DNA of 64,000 nucleotides. Origin: Pisolithus tinctorius. Its lineage: Eukaryota > Basidiomycota > Agaricomycetes > Boletales > Pisolithaceae. Location of the stretch: contig JANFAH010000034.1 of assembly GCA_024663395.1 (NCBI GenBank), positions 639,006-703,005 on the forward strand, given 5' to 3'. A program made the position numbers and the translations under genes. This document shows positions 8,871 through 20,658 of this stretch, piece after piece (position 1 is the stretch's first letter; every line of letters starts with the position of its first letter). A model generated the notes under the pieces. That model worked only from the letters and a program-made list of their open reading frames with translations. It made no database searches and was not told the DNA's origin.

Positions 8871-11800
8871 CCTAAATTCACAGAAGAGACAATCCTGTTT
8901 GACTCTGGCACTTCATGTCATATGTCCTCCTACTGCAGCAAATTCCTTGACTACAAGCCAATTGTACCCAAACCTATCACCACTGCTGACAACCACACCT
9001 TCCATGCCATTGGGAAAGGCAATCTTGCAATTTCACTCCCAAACAGCACTACCCAGACCCATAGTCGACTCAAGGACATGCTCTATGCTCCCAGGATGGG
9101 AATTACACTCATTTCTGTTAGCAAACTTGATGTCGCTGGGTATGCAGCATTATTCCAAGACAAGTGTTGTCAAATTTTCAACACTTGGAAAAAGAAAGTA
9201 GCCAAAATTCCGATGCAAAAAGGCCTCTACTGCCTCAAACGAGCTCATCGCACCTTCACAGGCCTAGCCAAGGCCATGGAATCCTTAACCATGGAGGAGA
9301 TTCACATCAGGCTTGGCCACATTGCTCCTGAAGCCATCCAGCACATGCTCAAGGATGGAACAATCACTGGAATTAAGCTGGACAAGGTGCATTCCACCAT
9401 GGGCACATGCAATTCATGTGAATATGCCAAAGCCACTTGGAAGCCCATTGGGAAGGAGCATGACCCACCCTGCTGTGAACACCTAGGTGACGAGGTCCAC
9501 ACAGATCTCTGGGGACCTTCTCTGGTCCAAACCCCTGGCCACAGCCAATACTATGTCTCATTCATGGATGACCACACCTGCTACACCAAGCTGTACCTCC
9601 AGAAGGCAAAAGCTGAGACCTTCACATCATACAAGGCCTATGAAGCATGGCTGAACATGCAGTTTGACACCAAAGTCAAGTGACTTTGCTCAGATCGAGG
9701 GGGAGAATACCTTAGTGTGGAATTTTCGGAATACCTGAAATCCTGAGGCACAGAATGACACATAACTGTCCATGATACCCCTGAACACAATGGAGTTGCA
9801 GAACGACTCAACAGAACACTTGTTGAGCATGTATGTGTGATGATTCATGCCAGCAGCCTACCCAGAAACCTCTGGGGGGAGGCCATTATGCATGCTACTT
9901 GGATCAAAAACTGCTCATTGACTCGCTGTCTAGGCACAAAAACTCCCTATGAAATGCTCTACCAAAGACCACCTGATCTCTCAAAAATTCCAGTCTGGGG
10001 ATGTCATGTCAAGGTCCATGACACCTCTGGCTCCAAACTAGACATGCAAGCCTGAGACGGACACTGGGTAGGTTTTGACCCTGAGAGTGATGGCCACCAC
10101 ATCTACTGGCCTGACACATGAGCAATCAGAATTGAAAGAAGTGTCATTTTCAAGCACCGAGATGTGTCTGTACCACATGGTGTGCCACTTGAGGGGGAGC
10201 AGGGGAATTCCAAAGCCTCAAAATCAAATTCCGAAGCCTCAGAATGGAATTCTGCAGCTTCACAGGGAAATTCCGAGGCCCCACAGATGGTCAAGCGACC
10301 CACTGAAGCAACTTCAGAAATTCCAAGACTCATTTTGGACCCACTTGGAGACAATTTCAAAACACCTCCACCTCAACCTCATCGCTCCACTTGCCAGCAC
10401 TTTGAATCAGACTATATGAGGCGCCTACATGCAGGGGAAGGCACTCATGATGGGCGCATCCCTCTTGACTTTGTAAAAGAACTCCAAGAGAGCAATAGCA
10501 ACCCAAACAGCCCAAAATCCCAAGAAAATGCTACCTATGTGTTCGATGAAGAACTAGCTACTGATGAAGATGACACTAACATCATGTATGCTATGATGGC
10601 AGGGATGGCTGAAGCTGAAGGGCTGGACCCATCAACAGTCCATGAGGCGAAATCCTGAGCTGACTGGCCAAAGTGGCAAAATGCCATAAATGTGGAATTA
10701 AACAGCCTAGAGGAAGCACATACCTGGGACGTTGTTGAGTGCCCCAAGGGTGCAAATGTCATAGGATGCAAATGGGTCTTCAAGATCAAATGCAATGCTG
10801 CCAGAGAAATCGAGAAGTACAAGGCCCACCTAGTTGCTAAGGGCTACTCCCAGATACAGGGCATTGACTACGACGAAACATATGCTCCTGTTGCAAGACT
10901 CGCATCTCTCTGCACCATACTAGCAGTCACTGCATGCAATGACTGGGATATCAATGTATTTGATTTCCACTTGGCATTCCTCAATGGCAAACTTGGAGAT
11001 GGCAAAGACATCTACATGCAGCTCCCTGAGGGCTATGCTGTAGGGCGGAATTTTTCCTGTCCAGTTGGGAAGCTAAACATAGCATTATATGGCTTGAAAC
11101 AAGGCATGCTTCAGTGGTACCAGAAGCTATGCACTACTCTTGCAGATCTTTGGCTCACCAGAGCACATGCAGACTGGGGAGTGTTCTATGGTTGCATAGG
11201 ATCAGAAATTCTCATCCTTGCCAGCCACATCAATGACTGCACTGTAACAGGCAGTTCCCCATCATTAATTTGCTCATTTAAACAGGAGATCAGCACTTGT
11301 TTTAAAATCTCTGACCTAGGGCCCATCAGTTGGCTACTTGGGATGAAGGTGACACAGAACAGAGAAACCTGCACCATATCCCTGTTGCAGCAGTCCTACA
11401 TTGAGGCCATCCTGACGAAATACAACCTCACTGACTGCAAACCTGCCACAATTTCAATGGACCCCAGAATAAAACTCTCTTGTGGAGAAATTCCGCAGCC
11501 AGCTGAAGAAGCTGCACACATGAAAAATGTACCCTAGTGTGCTGCTGTAGGCTCCCTCATGCCTCATGCACCTTGCTGTTGGAACATGCCCAGATATTGC
11601 ATTTGCTGTCTCCACAGTCACTCAGTTCAACAATGCACCCAACATGACTCCCTGGGAAGCTGTGAAACAAATCTACAGGTATATCTCAGGCACAAAAGCA
11701 CTCACTTTAATGTTTGGAAATTCAGAATGAGGCCTTGAGGGCTATACTGATGCAGATGGAGCTTCGCAGGAGCATCAACATGCTATAAGCAGATATGCCT

Positions 11801-12199
11801 ACCTACTGGATGGTGGAGCTATCAGTTGGGCTTCGTGGAAACAAGAACTCATAATGCTCTCCACTGCAGAGGCAGAGTATGTCACAGCAACTCACGCAGC
11901 CAAAGAGGGCCTGTGGCTTCAATGACCCATTGGAGAAGTTTTCTGACCACTCAAACACCCTATCCCACTGTATTCCGACAGTCAATCTGCCATCGCACTT
12001 ACCAAAGATGGCAGCTATCACACTCGCACAAAGCACATTGACATATGATACCATTTCATTCATTTTGCTGTGGAAAACAATTCCCTTCATTTAATTTATT
12101 GTCCTACTGATGACATGGTTGCTGATACCCTTACCAAACATTTACCTAGCATCAAGGCGAAACACTTTGCATCTGCACTCAGACTTTGTTCCGATTGAG
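8846..12199 (+). pseudogene. Copia Pol: protease, integrase, reverse transcriptase, RNase H (decayed)
   Basis: Domains in order: aspartic protease LFDSGTSCHM (about 8896); GAG-pre-integrase with RLGHIAPEAIQHML and CNSCEYAK (9310-9430); integrase core DEVHTDLWGP (about 9490) and HNGVAERLNRTL (about 9790); reverse transcriptase NSLEEAHTWDVVECP through TYAPVARLASL (10700-10920) to the active-site strand near 11228; RNase H YTDADGASQEHQ, TAEAEYVTA and YSDSQSAI (11745-11990). TGA interrupts the frame near 9681, 9744, 9753, 10053, 10120 and 10656, mostly where the family has Arg (CGA). The RT YVDD box reads HIND, so a catalytic Asp is lost. Confidence 0.85.
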
Positions 12200-12205
12200 G
12201 GGGAG

Positions 12206-12396
12206 TGTTGAGAATGCAATCTGGAGTTATGGTAGTGTCTTGGAGTTTCGCCCAGAGGGCTTGGAATTGTTCCCTGACCCTTGGAATTAAATTCTGATGT
12301 CAATGTGCTTACTAATTATGGTACTATAAATTTTCTGCACTGTTCTTTTCCACCTCAGTGACTACTTCATACACTGAGAAACTCATACCTTCGTTA
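12206..12396 (+). repeat. Copia 3' LTR
   Basis: The repeat begins TGTTGAGAATGC and ends ACCTTCGTTA, 191 bp. It is preceded by a polypurine tract and followed by the ACCAT duplication (12397-12401). Confidence 0.9.
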
Positions 12397-12401
12397 ACCA
12401 T
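12397..12401 (+). repeat. Right target-site duplication of Copia element (ACCAT)
   Basis: Exact copy of 7535-7539, directly after the 3' LTR. Confidence 0.85.
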
Positions 12402-13195
12402 ATCAATGCAGAGATTGCAATACCAGTTTGCTGGCCATTTGGCCACAGTTGGCAGTTGTACTAGGTGCTGAACAGCAGTATGGATGAGGTAGCCCATGTC
12501 CATGACTGAATGCTGGGCCAGGTATTGAGGTTGTGCTGCAAACTGCTGAAGGCCTATCACAGTGAATGGGTTGTAGAAGTCATCCAAATCAGTGATTTGA
12601 CAGAGGGATCTCTCTGCTTCCTCATGAAGGTCCATCCATTGTAGTACCACATAGTCAAAATCCATTGCTGCCCATGCCATTGCATCTGCAACTGCTGGAT
12701 CAAACCAGTCATTTGGGTGGAAAGGGAAATGATACCAGACAGGACAACAGGTGAGCCTAAGCTGATGAATGGCCCAATATACTGCATGGGAGTCAAGTGA
12801 GGATAGGAACATTGTCTGGGGTGCTTACTGGCATGATCAGCTCCTGGTTGTATGAAACTATGCACCTCCATTTCCCACTTCTCCTCATCAGACAGGTCAT
12901 GGCCTGTACTGTGTTGAGCAGCTGAATTAATTGCATTCCATGAAATGAAACTCACCCATCCAGGTGGAATATAGGTGCATAAATTTCTGTTGCAGTCAGT
13001 GCCATTCTGCATGGAATAAAACATCTGGCTGATCTTCAACATTTGGCAACTGGGGATTGTTGATGTCTTCAGCCAAGAATTGGGCATCTATACTATCAAT
13101 GAGAATTACTGATGGGGTTGAATGGGCCAATGAACACTTACTGTTGGATGGGGGTTGTGGGGGTAGTTCTAAAGATGTGTCCATGTCCATCACTG
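12402..13195 (-). pseudogene. Unrecognised coding remnant, part 2 (right of Copia insertion)
   Basis: The best coding frame (about 12812 to 12402) gives a hydrophilic, Trp-rich sequence including NDWFDPAVADAMAWAAMDFD and ITDLDDFYNPFTVIGLQQ, ending at WYCNLCIDM beside the Copia target site. A second frame at 13087-12850 (PPGWVSFISWNAINSAAQ, GHDLSDEEKWEMEV) looks like the preceding exon. I do not recognise the family. Together with 7052-7534 this is probably one older gene split by Copia. CpG is nearly absent and TGA replaces likely Arg codons. Confidence 0.35.
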
Positions 13196-13229
13196 TATTT
13201 GTCAGATGGCAATCCCAACATGAATAAAA

Positions 13230-13631
13230 TCAACTTGACATATGGGTATCATTCCAATCTGGTGATGTGACTGAATGGTGGGAGTCAGATTCTTGCAAGG
13301 AGGGAGGTGGAGGTGGGATCTGATCATTTATCATCCCTGGGTCATCTGAGGGTGGAGGTGGAAGTGGGATGAGGGCATTGTTGGTCTCATCTTCATCAGA
13401 CTGTGGTGGGGGGGTTTGCTCCTTGCTATCATTGCTTTCTTCACTAGGTTGCAGTGGTGGTACCTCCTTGGCTACATCCTCAAGATCATCAGGAGGTGGC
13501 AGGGGTGGCAGAATGTCATTGTCAGGAGGCAGCAGGGAGGGGGGGTGCAATTGGATCAACCATTGATGCAGAAACCTCAGAAAGCCATGGTGGAGGTGGA
13601 AGGTATGCTGGCATCTGGCTATGTCCACCAT
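13230..13631 (-). pseudogene. Proline-rich hypothetical ORF
   Basis: The 133-codon frame encodes acidic Pro/Ser-rich sequence with repeated PLPPPPSDD and IPPPPPS patterns. It lies upstream of, and on the same strand as, the remnant at 12402-13195 and may be its N-terminal low-complexity region. Low-complexity frames of this kind can also be open by chance. No domain is recognisable. Confidence 0.3.
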
Positions 13632-13639
13632 GGCTTGTC

Positions 13640-14587
13640 AACTGTCAGATGGTTCCCACCTTTTGACCCCTCCTTGAGGGGCCTGCAGATTGTGGAGGGT
13701 CCTCCCCCCTGGCTTTGATTTGCCAAATATGAACTACAAATGATTAATGGAATTGTAGTATGAAATCAAATGAACCCAACCTCCAGGATTGAAGCATACT
13801 CCATGGGGAATTTGGTCTGCCATAGTGAATGGATGCTAAACAATTTCACTTGTTGGAAGCCATTGCTGCTCCAAATATCAATGTTCAACACCCAACCATG
13901 GGAACATCTGCCATGAGGTGGGAGTTGCAAATGTCATGTTTCTGTGCCCAGTAAGAAAGATAAATGCTGGATGCCTGGCATATAATCCAGTAGAGATGCC
14001 AACAACTACATGGAAATGGCATGGGTGCCCACAAATGCATGTGTGAGTCAAAATGAAATGATTGGGGCCCTGTGTAACAGGGGGTGGGGGATGCCCCCTG
14101 ACATGACCATTGCAGCCTGAACTGAATCAATGATTTCATTGCCTCTATAATATTATATGTACATGCAGATCAAAACTCCATCCAAGATCATTGCATCCTT
14201 GCCCTCTTTCCCAGAGAAACACCTGGATCTGCCAATGTATGCTTCTGCGATTGCTTGGATGGGGATGAAGTGACATCTGCATCTGGCCTGGCAGGGGCCT
14301 GACAGACCTGAGGGGATTTCCAGATGCCCTCCATCATTCCATCTCCACCACTCACTGCCAATTGCCTGTTTCCTGATTGGGAATCCATACCCTTGCCATT
14401 TTGTAAAGGAATTCAATGGCCCTTACTGGCAGTTGCAGAATGATGTTGGGCTACATCCTGTTTAGCAGGTCCAGGGTTGATGTGTGCTTGGCCTCCTTGC
14501 TTCAAGGAAGGCTTCAGCCTTACCTCTGGGTGCTTGTTGCCATGTCCATCTGGATTTGGAGGTGCATCCTGGGCAATTGGAACACTT
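13640..14587. other. CpG-depleted stretch with no recognisable gene
   Basis: Only short frames are present on either strand, none with a recognisable domain. It lies between the proline-rich remnant and the Gypsy LTR and is probably decayed host or transposon DNA. Confidence 0.4.
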
Positions 14588-15311
14588 TGTCAGGTCCAGG
14601 CCTACTCTGACCAACTCTGATGCTAGACAGGGTCTGGGGAGAGGTTCAGAAGCAAGTCCAACAGAAAGGACTGAACTCCAACTGGCAGAGTGTTGGCAGA
14701 AACAAAGTCCACCAAAGTAAAGGTGGGGCAGAGTGAGGGCATCAGGTTTAGCTTATGTACTACCCCCTTGCACAATCTCAGCCCTCATATTTCAGAGGGA
14801 GAGTATAGATGGATAGTCAGAGGTAACTCTGACAGGCAGAAGACAGAGGCAGAGGGAGTAGGAACTAAGTTGATATTCATACTAAAGAACATCAGAGTAC
14901 AATACATACTTTTATACTACCATGGAGGTACAGTAACCAGAATTGGAACTGACATATGGAGACTCATAAATTTTCAAGTAAAACTTCCTAGATGATGAAT
15001 GAAGGGTAGATGGAGGACATATGAATGGGTAACATAGAACATCCAAAAAAGGAACAGTCCAGGCACTGGACCATGTGGTGCATGTGCTGCAGAGTACCTG
15101 ACTGCACACTGTCAGGGAGAAGTCCAAGGGGTAGTCACATGACTCCTCAGAGAATGGTCTGCACAGTCCAGTAGGAGAGTCTGACAGCAGTCAGAGTGGA
15201 GATGACTCATAAATGTCAGGGGGCAGGTGGAGTTGGTGCAGAGTGAGTGAATGACTGGCAGAAAGGGGTGCAGAGTGAGTGAGGGCCTAGGATGAATGCA
15301 TGGTCATGACA
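14588..15311 (-). repeat. 3' LTR of chromodomain Gypsy element
   Basis: The plus strand begins TGTCAGGTCCAGGCC and ends GGTCATGACA, about 724 bp. The adjoining internal side is a polypurine tract in the minus orientation. It aligns over most of its length with 17978-18638 and 19847-20507 inside the palindromic element. Confidence 0.75.
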
Positions 15312-15508
15312 GTATCCCCCCCTTAGGGCCTGAACCCCTGAAGGCTGCATGTACAGGACAAAATCAACATGAGTTGATCATTTGAAATTGTTTTGATGCC
15401 TCAAGGACAATGGTTTAGCTGTGGCAGAGCTCTGTTGGAGTTCAAAGTACCACTTAAAAACACATGTCAGGGTCCTGAACCTTTGTATCCCATCCCCCCA
15501 TCATCATG

Positions 15509-16819
15509 TCCTCTCAGCACCAGACCAAAACCCTGCAACCCACCCCTGGTCACTCTTGTGACTACTCCCAGGTCGCTGACAACAACCTAGTTGACCTTAC
15601 AGATGACTTGATGGACACAGAATGTGAGAAGACAGCAGAGAAGGCACATCAGCAAGAAGAGGCAGAGAAGAAGGAGTGAGAGTGTGAGGCAGAGTGCAAG
15701 GCCAAATGAGAGGAGGCCAAGCAGTGAAAGGTGGGAGAGGCATGACTGGAGGCAGAGTGGAGGCAGAGAGAGGAGGAGGAAGTGCAGAGGAAGAAGGTGG
15801 CAGAGGAAGAGGCAGAGGGGCAAAGGCAGAAAGTGGCAGTGGAGGAGGCCAAGAGGCAGAGGCAGAGGGCCTCTGAGGAGAGGGCTCAGGCCAGGCAGGA
15901 CAAGGCTGTGCAGAGGTGAGTGGCAGAACACTGTGAGTCAGGTGGAGCTGACTTGCAATTTTATTTTCTTAGACTATGTGGCACAGTGTACAACATCAAC
16001 ACCACCCAGAGGGTCCCTGGGACCTTTGTGGTGGTCACCATGACCAGGTGGCCCCCCTGCACTCACTGTGTAGCAAGCCTGACAGCAGGGCAGTGCAAAC
16101 TAGGACAAGGCAAGACCAGGGCCTGCATGCCCTGCCACAAGAAAAAGAAGGTATGTAGCTGGGCAAGGGAGGACACAGTGGTGGGACCATTGTAGAAGAG
16201 AGCAGGGACAGGAAGCTCCCAAGGGGAGAAGAAGAAGAGGCCATGAGGGAAGGGGAAGGAGAGAGCAACAGAGATGGAAGAGGTGGATGACAAGTGGGAG
16301 GCAGGCAGAGAGGAAGATGAACCAGTGACCCCACTCAAGGGTCCTTCAGGTGTGGGAGTACACATGCAGTGGGCAGAGTGGGAGCAGGAGCATCAGTTGC
16401 AGGCCATGGAGAGGCAGGCTGAAGCACATGAGATTGCTGTGCTGGCCTTTGAGAGGATGGCAGAGGCAGTGGAGTGGATGGCAGAGGCTGCAGAGTGGAC
16501 AGCTGATGAGTGGGTGCTGTACCATGCCTGGGCAGAGTGGGTGGAGATGAGGAGGAGGGAGGATGCACACAAGGCCAGGATGGCTGAGTTTGAGCATGCA
16601 GGAGGAGGATGGAGGAGGCCACAGTCAGAGGTGGCAGAGGAAAAGCCCAAGGAGGTGGATGAAGGTGCAGAGGGGGATAATGAGGAAGAAGTTGAAGGAG
16701 AGCAGGAAGGCAGTGAAGAACAGGAGGGTGGTGGAGAACAAGCAATGGAAGAGTTGGGTAGTTTTCTTTTTTTCTTTCTTCTTTTGTTTTTAGTTTGTAT
16801 AATTTTTGTACTACTATGA
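15509..16819 (+). pseudogene. Antisense zinc-cluster/coiled-coil gene inside the Gypsy element
   Basis: It runs opposite to the retroelement, between the integrase end and the 3' LTR. The likely start is ATG 15509 (MSSQHQTKTLQPTPG). Exon 1 is Glu/Lys/Arg-rich and alpha-helical. An intron with GTGAGT donor and TTAG acceptor lies at about 15916-15972. Exon 2 has a six-Cys cluster CX2CX8CX9CX2CX6C (near 16056-16160, with HKKKKVC) resembling a Zn2Cys6 domain, then a long Ala/Glu/Trp heptad-rich region (16274-16760) with repeated AEAVEWMAEAAEW-type units. Four TGA in exon 1 and stops near 16193 and 16255 are consistent with C-to-T loss. It may be a DNA-binding protein, but no function is demonstrated. 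Confidence 0.6.
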
Positions 16820-16931
16820 AATGGACTTGTGATTTTATTTGTGGTTCTGAGAAGTAAGGTAGATGAGTGGAGGAAATTCTAAAGTACTTAAGGTAGTTTG
16901 GTAAGGGGTGGAGTTGGCCCATGGAGGAAGG

Positions 16932-17345
16932 TTATGTGGGTGGAGTATCATGGCAGAGGTTGATACAGCCAGGTTTGTGCAGATAACATTCATGGAAAGT
17001 GGAGACTGTGTCAGAAGTGTGATCTAGCTCAGTTGCAAGCAACCAAGAGGTTTCTTCGTCAGTGTTCTCATAACTAGCCCAGCAGACCGGATACAAGAGT
17101 TGACAGTGGTGGCAACAGCAGTCCACCTTAGAGTCAAGTATCTCCAACACTTCATACTCAAGGTCACCATCAACATCCACTGGCAGAGGTGGAGGTTGTT
17201 GTCAGTTTGGGAAAGGGTTAGCCACTGCAGCTTCCAGTTGTGAGACATGGAAGACTGGATGTACCAAGTGCATAGAGTCAGGGAGCTTAAGGGTGACAGA
17301 GTGCATACCTGGCCTGGCCAAGATGGTGAATGGACCTAAGTACTT
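16932..17345 (-). pseudogene. Gypsy integrase C-terminus with chromodomain
   Basis: The minus strand reads KYLGPFTILARPGMHSVT, then LVHPVFHVSQLEAAVANPF, the conserved end of chromovirus integrases. The chromodomain follows: EYEVLEILDSK (about 17158), CQLLYPVCWASYENTDEETS and ATELDHTSDTVSTFHECY. Chromodomains direct integration to particular chromatin. Stop codons interrupt the frame (for example near 17203), and Cys replaces several expected Arg, as expected from CpG decay. Confidence 0.75.
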
Positions 17346-17369
17346 TTCAGAGAGTTTTTCTGAAGGGTG

Positions 17370-17377
17370 AGTGGCAC
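17370..17377 (+). repeat. Left flanking direct repeat of palindromic element (AGTGGCAC)
   Basis: AGTGGCAC is repeated at 21123-21130. With termini TTCAGTC...GACTGAA the shared part is 7 or 8 bp, which is hAT-like in length. Confidence 0.6.
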
Positions 17378-17611
17378 TTCAGTCAACCCCCCTCAGAGAC
17401 CTATTAGGTCTGGAGATTTTGATATAAGTATTAACCTAATAGGTGTCATTTTGTTGGGAATTCCCAACTTTTGGGGATTCTCCACCACCATTCCTGGAGA
17501 TTCTCCAAGGCAGCAATTTAATATGGTTGGAGAAAATGTTTTCTCTGTAATATATATATATATATATTATACATCAAATGAAAGGGTAGCTGGGGTCCAA
17601 ATTGGACTTTC

Positions 17612-17826
17612 TCCAGGCTAAACAGAGCCCCTTTCCAGGTTGATCCTGGGCTTTCCCCAGGCTAAATAGACCTGCTTTCCAGGTTGATCCTGGGCTTTCC
17701 CCAGGGTAAATAGACCTGCTTTCCAGGTTGATCCTGGGATTTGCCCAGGCTAAATAGACCTCCTTTCCAGGTGAACCTGGGTTTTCCCCAGGCTAAATAG
17801 ACCCACTTTACCAGGCCATGTCCTGG
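17612..17826. repeat. 44-bp minisatellite in left arm
   Basis: Four to five tandem units of about 44 bp, each containing CCAGG-TAAATAGACC and TTTCCAGGTTGATCCTGGG, lie in the left arm of the palindrome. The mirror copy is at about 20659-20873. Confidence 0.85.
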
Positions 17827-17977
17827 TGGGGATTCTCCATGCACCAGGAAAACAGTGGTTGTTCTAACTGTTCTAATCACAACTTATCTCAGAAAGGTAG
17901 ATGTATAAGTGGAATGGATGCCAAGGAACATATAGAGCAAGTGAATTAAGCAAGACACATATGGTTCTATAGAGCAC

Positions 17978-18638
17978 TGTCAAGTCTGAGCCTACTCCAA
18001 CCAACTCTGATGCTTAACCAGGCCTGGAGAGAGGTGTGGAAGCAAGTCTGACACAGATGAATGGAACTCTGACTAGTGGAGGAATGGCAGGGACAAAGTC
18101 AGCTGAGGCAGAAATGGAGCAGAGTGATGGTGTCAGGTTTAGCTTGTGCACTACCCCCTTGCATGATGTCAGCCCTCATATTTCAGAGGAAGAGACCAGA
18201 CAGATGATTGGAGATAACTCTGACAGGCAGAAGATGGAGAGAGATGGAATAGGAACTTTGGTGATATTCATACTGAAGAACAGTGGAGTACTGTACATGC
18301 TTTTATGCTGCTATGGAGGTGCAGTAACTGGAATCAGGACTGACATATGGAGACTCATAAGTTTTCAAGTAACAACTTTCTGGATGATAAATGAAGGGAA
18401 GATGGAGAACATATGACAGGTAACACAGAACAAGCCAAAAAGGAAACAGTCCAGGTGATGGACCATGTGGTGCACAAGGATGGTCTGCATGGTCTGATGA
18501 GAGACTGGTACAAGTCCAACGGAAGGCAGAGTGGAGGAGACTCATAAATGGTAGAGTGCAGGCAGAGTTGGTGCAGAGACTGTGAATGAGCAGTGGAGTA
18601 GGGTGTGGAGTGAGTAGGGACTTAGAGGAGCTGTGACA
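17978..18638 (-). repeat. Solo LTR of chromodomain Gypsy family in left arm
   Basis: Begins TGTCAAGTCTGAGCC and ends CTGTGACA on the plus strand, about 661 bp, and aligns with the LTR at 14588-15311. Flanks AGCAC and AGTAC look like a 5-bp target duplication with one C-to-T change. Confidence 0.7.
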
Positions 18639-19123
18639 AGTACTATGAATCAAGAGTTACAGTAATATAGTGGCATGAAGATATCAATAAGTCACTTACA
18701 GACCATATTAGGACCACATAAAAAAAAGTGTGTCAGTAAGACAGCATGAATTAGATGATGTTAGACAATGAACACTAAAGTGCTGCAAATATCAAGACAT
18801 CATTAGATGCAGTGTAGACTATTAGACCACTTAGAAAAAGTTTTGTTTTCCTGATGCAGCCCACTGGGGATTCTCCATGGCCTGCTGTGGATTCTCCATG
18901 GCTCCTGGGGATTCTCCAATCCTAATTGACATTGAGGTCCAGTGACATTTTGTGTATACACATGTGTTTTTCTTAGTATTCTGTGTTTTTCTCATGCAAC
19001 TTTCCATGATAAGCATACTGTCACGATTGCACAATCAGGGGCTACAACTTTCATTATGACCATATCACTCCATTGTCATTCCCTGTGGTATTAATGCAGT
19101 ATTACTACAAGTAGCAGTTGTCA

Positions 19124-19361
19124 TTAGTGTTGTGTAGTGTAGACTATGCTGCATTTTTGTGTGGCAGAAATGTGAATGGGCAGATCTGGCCAACAACTCT
19201 ACTAGTGATTTATAGCTTTTTTATGATCATTACAAAGTGTAGCATTGGACCATTTCGCATTTCATGTGACCTCAGGTTGTGGTGCTGATGTCATGTGACA
19301 ATATATCATGTGACAGAGATGGTGTCACACTCAGGACACCTTCGGGCCACATGACCATTAT
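19124..19361. other. Loop of the palindromic element
   Basis: 238 bp of single-copy AT-rich DNA. CATGTGAC recurs three times (near 19261, 19291 and 19307). No frame or RNA structure is evident. Confidence 0.6.
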
Positions 19362-19846
19362 TGACAACTGCTACTTGTAGTAATACTGCATTAATACCAC
19401 AGGGAATGACAATGGAGTGATATGGTCATAATGAAAGTTGTAGCCCCTGATTGTGCAATCGTGACAGTATGCTTATCATGGAAAGTTGCATGAGAAAAAC
19501 ACAGAATACTAAGAAAAACACATGTGTATACACAAAATGTCACTGGACCTCAATGTCAATTAGGATTGGAGAATCCCCAGGAGCCATGGAGAATCCACAG
19601 CAGGCCATGGAGAATCCCCAGTGGGCTGCATCAGGAAAACAAAACTTTTTCTAAGTGGTCTAATAGTCTACACTGCATCTAATGATGTCTTGATATTTGC
19701 AGCACTTTAGTGTTCATTGTCTAACATCATCTAATTCATGCTGTCTTACTGACACACTTTTTTTTATGTGGTCCTAATGTGGTCTGTAAGTGACTTATTG
19801 ATATCTTCATGCCACTATATTACTGTAACTCTTGATTCATAGTACT

Positions 19847-20507
19847 TGTCACAGCTCCTCTAAGTCCCTACTCACTCCACACCCTACTCCACTGCTCATT
19901 CACAGTCTCTGCACCAACTCTGCCTGCACTCTACCATTTATGAGTCTCCTCCACTCTGCCTTCCGTTGGACTTGTACCAGTCTCTCATCAGACCATGCAG
20001 ACCATCCTTGTGCACCACATGGTCCATCACCTGGACTGTTTCCTTTTTGGCTTGTTCTGTGTTACCTGTCATATGTTCTCCATCTTCCCTTCATTTATCA
20101 TCCAGAAAGTTGTTACTTGAAAACTTATGAGTCTCCATATGTCAGTCCTGATTCCAGTTACTGCACCTCCATAGCAGCATAAAAGCATGTACAGTACTCC
20201 ACTGTTCTTCAGTATGAATATCACCAAAGTTCCTATTCCATCTCTCTCCATCTTCTGCCTGTCAGAGTTATCTCCAATCATCTGTCTGGTCTCTTCCTCT
20301 GAAATATGAGGGCTGACATCATGCAAGGGGGTAGTGCACAAGCTAAACCTGACACCATCACTCTGCTCCATTTCTGCCTCAGCTGACTTTGTCCCTGCCA
20401 TTCCTCCACTAGTCAGAGTTCCATTCATCTGTGTCAGACTTGCTTCCACACCTCTCTCCAGGCCTGGTTAAGCATCAGAGTTGGTTGGAGTAGGCTCAGA
20501 CTTGACA
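19847..20507 (+). repeat. Solo LTR of chromodomain Gypsy family in right arm
   Basis: Exact mirror position and sequence of the left-arm LTR, so it was copied together with the arm. Confidence 0.7.
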
Positions 20508-20658
20508 GTGCTCTATAGAACCATATGTGTCTTGCTTAATTCACTTGCTCTATATGTTCCTTGGCATCCATTCCACTTATACATCTACCTTTCTGAGATA
20601 AGTTGTGATTAGAACAGTTAGAACAACCACTGTTTTCCTGGTGCATGGAGAATCCCCA

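Larger units (their letters stand above)
7540..12396 (+). mobile_element. Complete Ty1/Copia LTR retrotransposon (4.86 kb)
   Basis: Two 191-bp LTRs flank gag (7795-8870) and pol in the order protease, integrase, reverse transcriptase, RNase H. A purine tract (ATTGAGGGGGAG, 12194-12205) directly precedes the 3' LTR. Five-base duplications ACCAT flank the element. The LTRs differ at several positions, mainly C/T or G/A. Pol carries several TGA stops at expected CGA codons and the RT active site is altered, so the copy is dead but structurally complete. Confidence 0.95.
14588..17377 (-). mobile_element. Chromodomain Ty3/Gypsy element, 3' part with antisense gene
   Basis: On the minus strand: integrase C-terminus with chromodomain (about 17345-16932), a region carrying an antisense gene (16819-15509), a purine tract AAGGGGGGGATAC (15324-15312) and the 3' LTR (15311-14588). 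The upstream part is cut off at 17377 by the palindromic element, and I could not recognise its continuation at 21131. CpG depletion and TGA-for-CGA changes mark it as old. Confidence 0.75.

Noticed and set aside
16335..16922. 195-codon minus-strand frame over the antisense gene
   Set aside because: Pro/Leu/His-rich complement of a Glu/Trp/Ala-rich coiled coil; a shadow frame.
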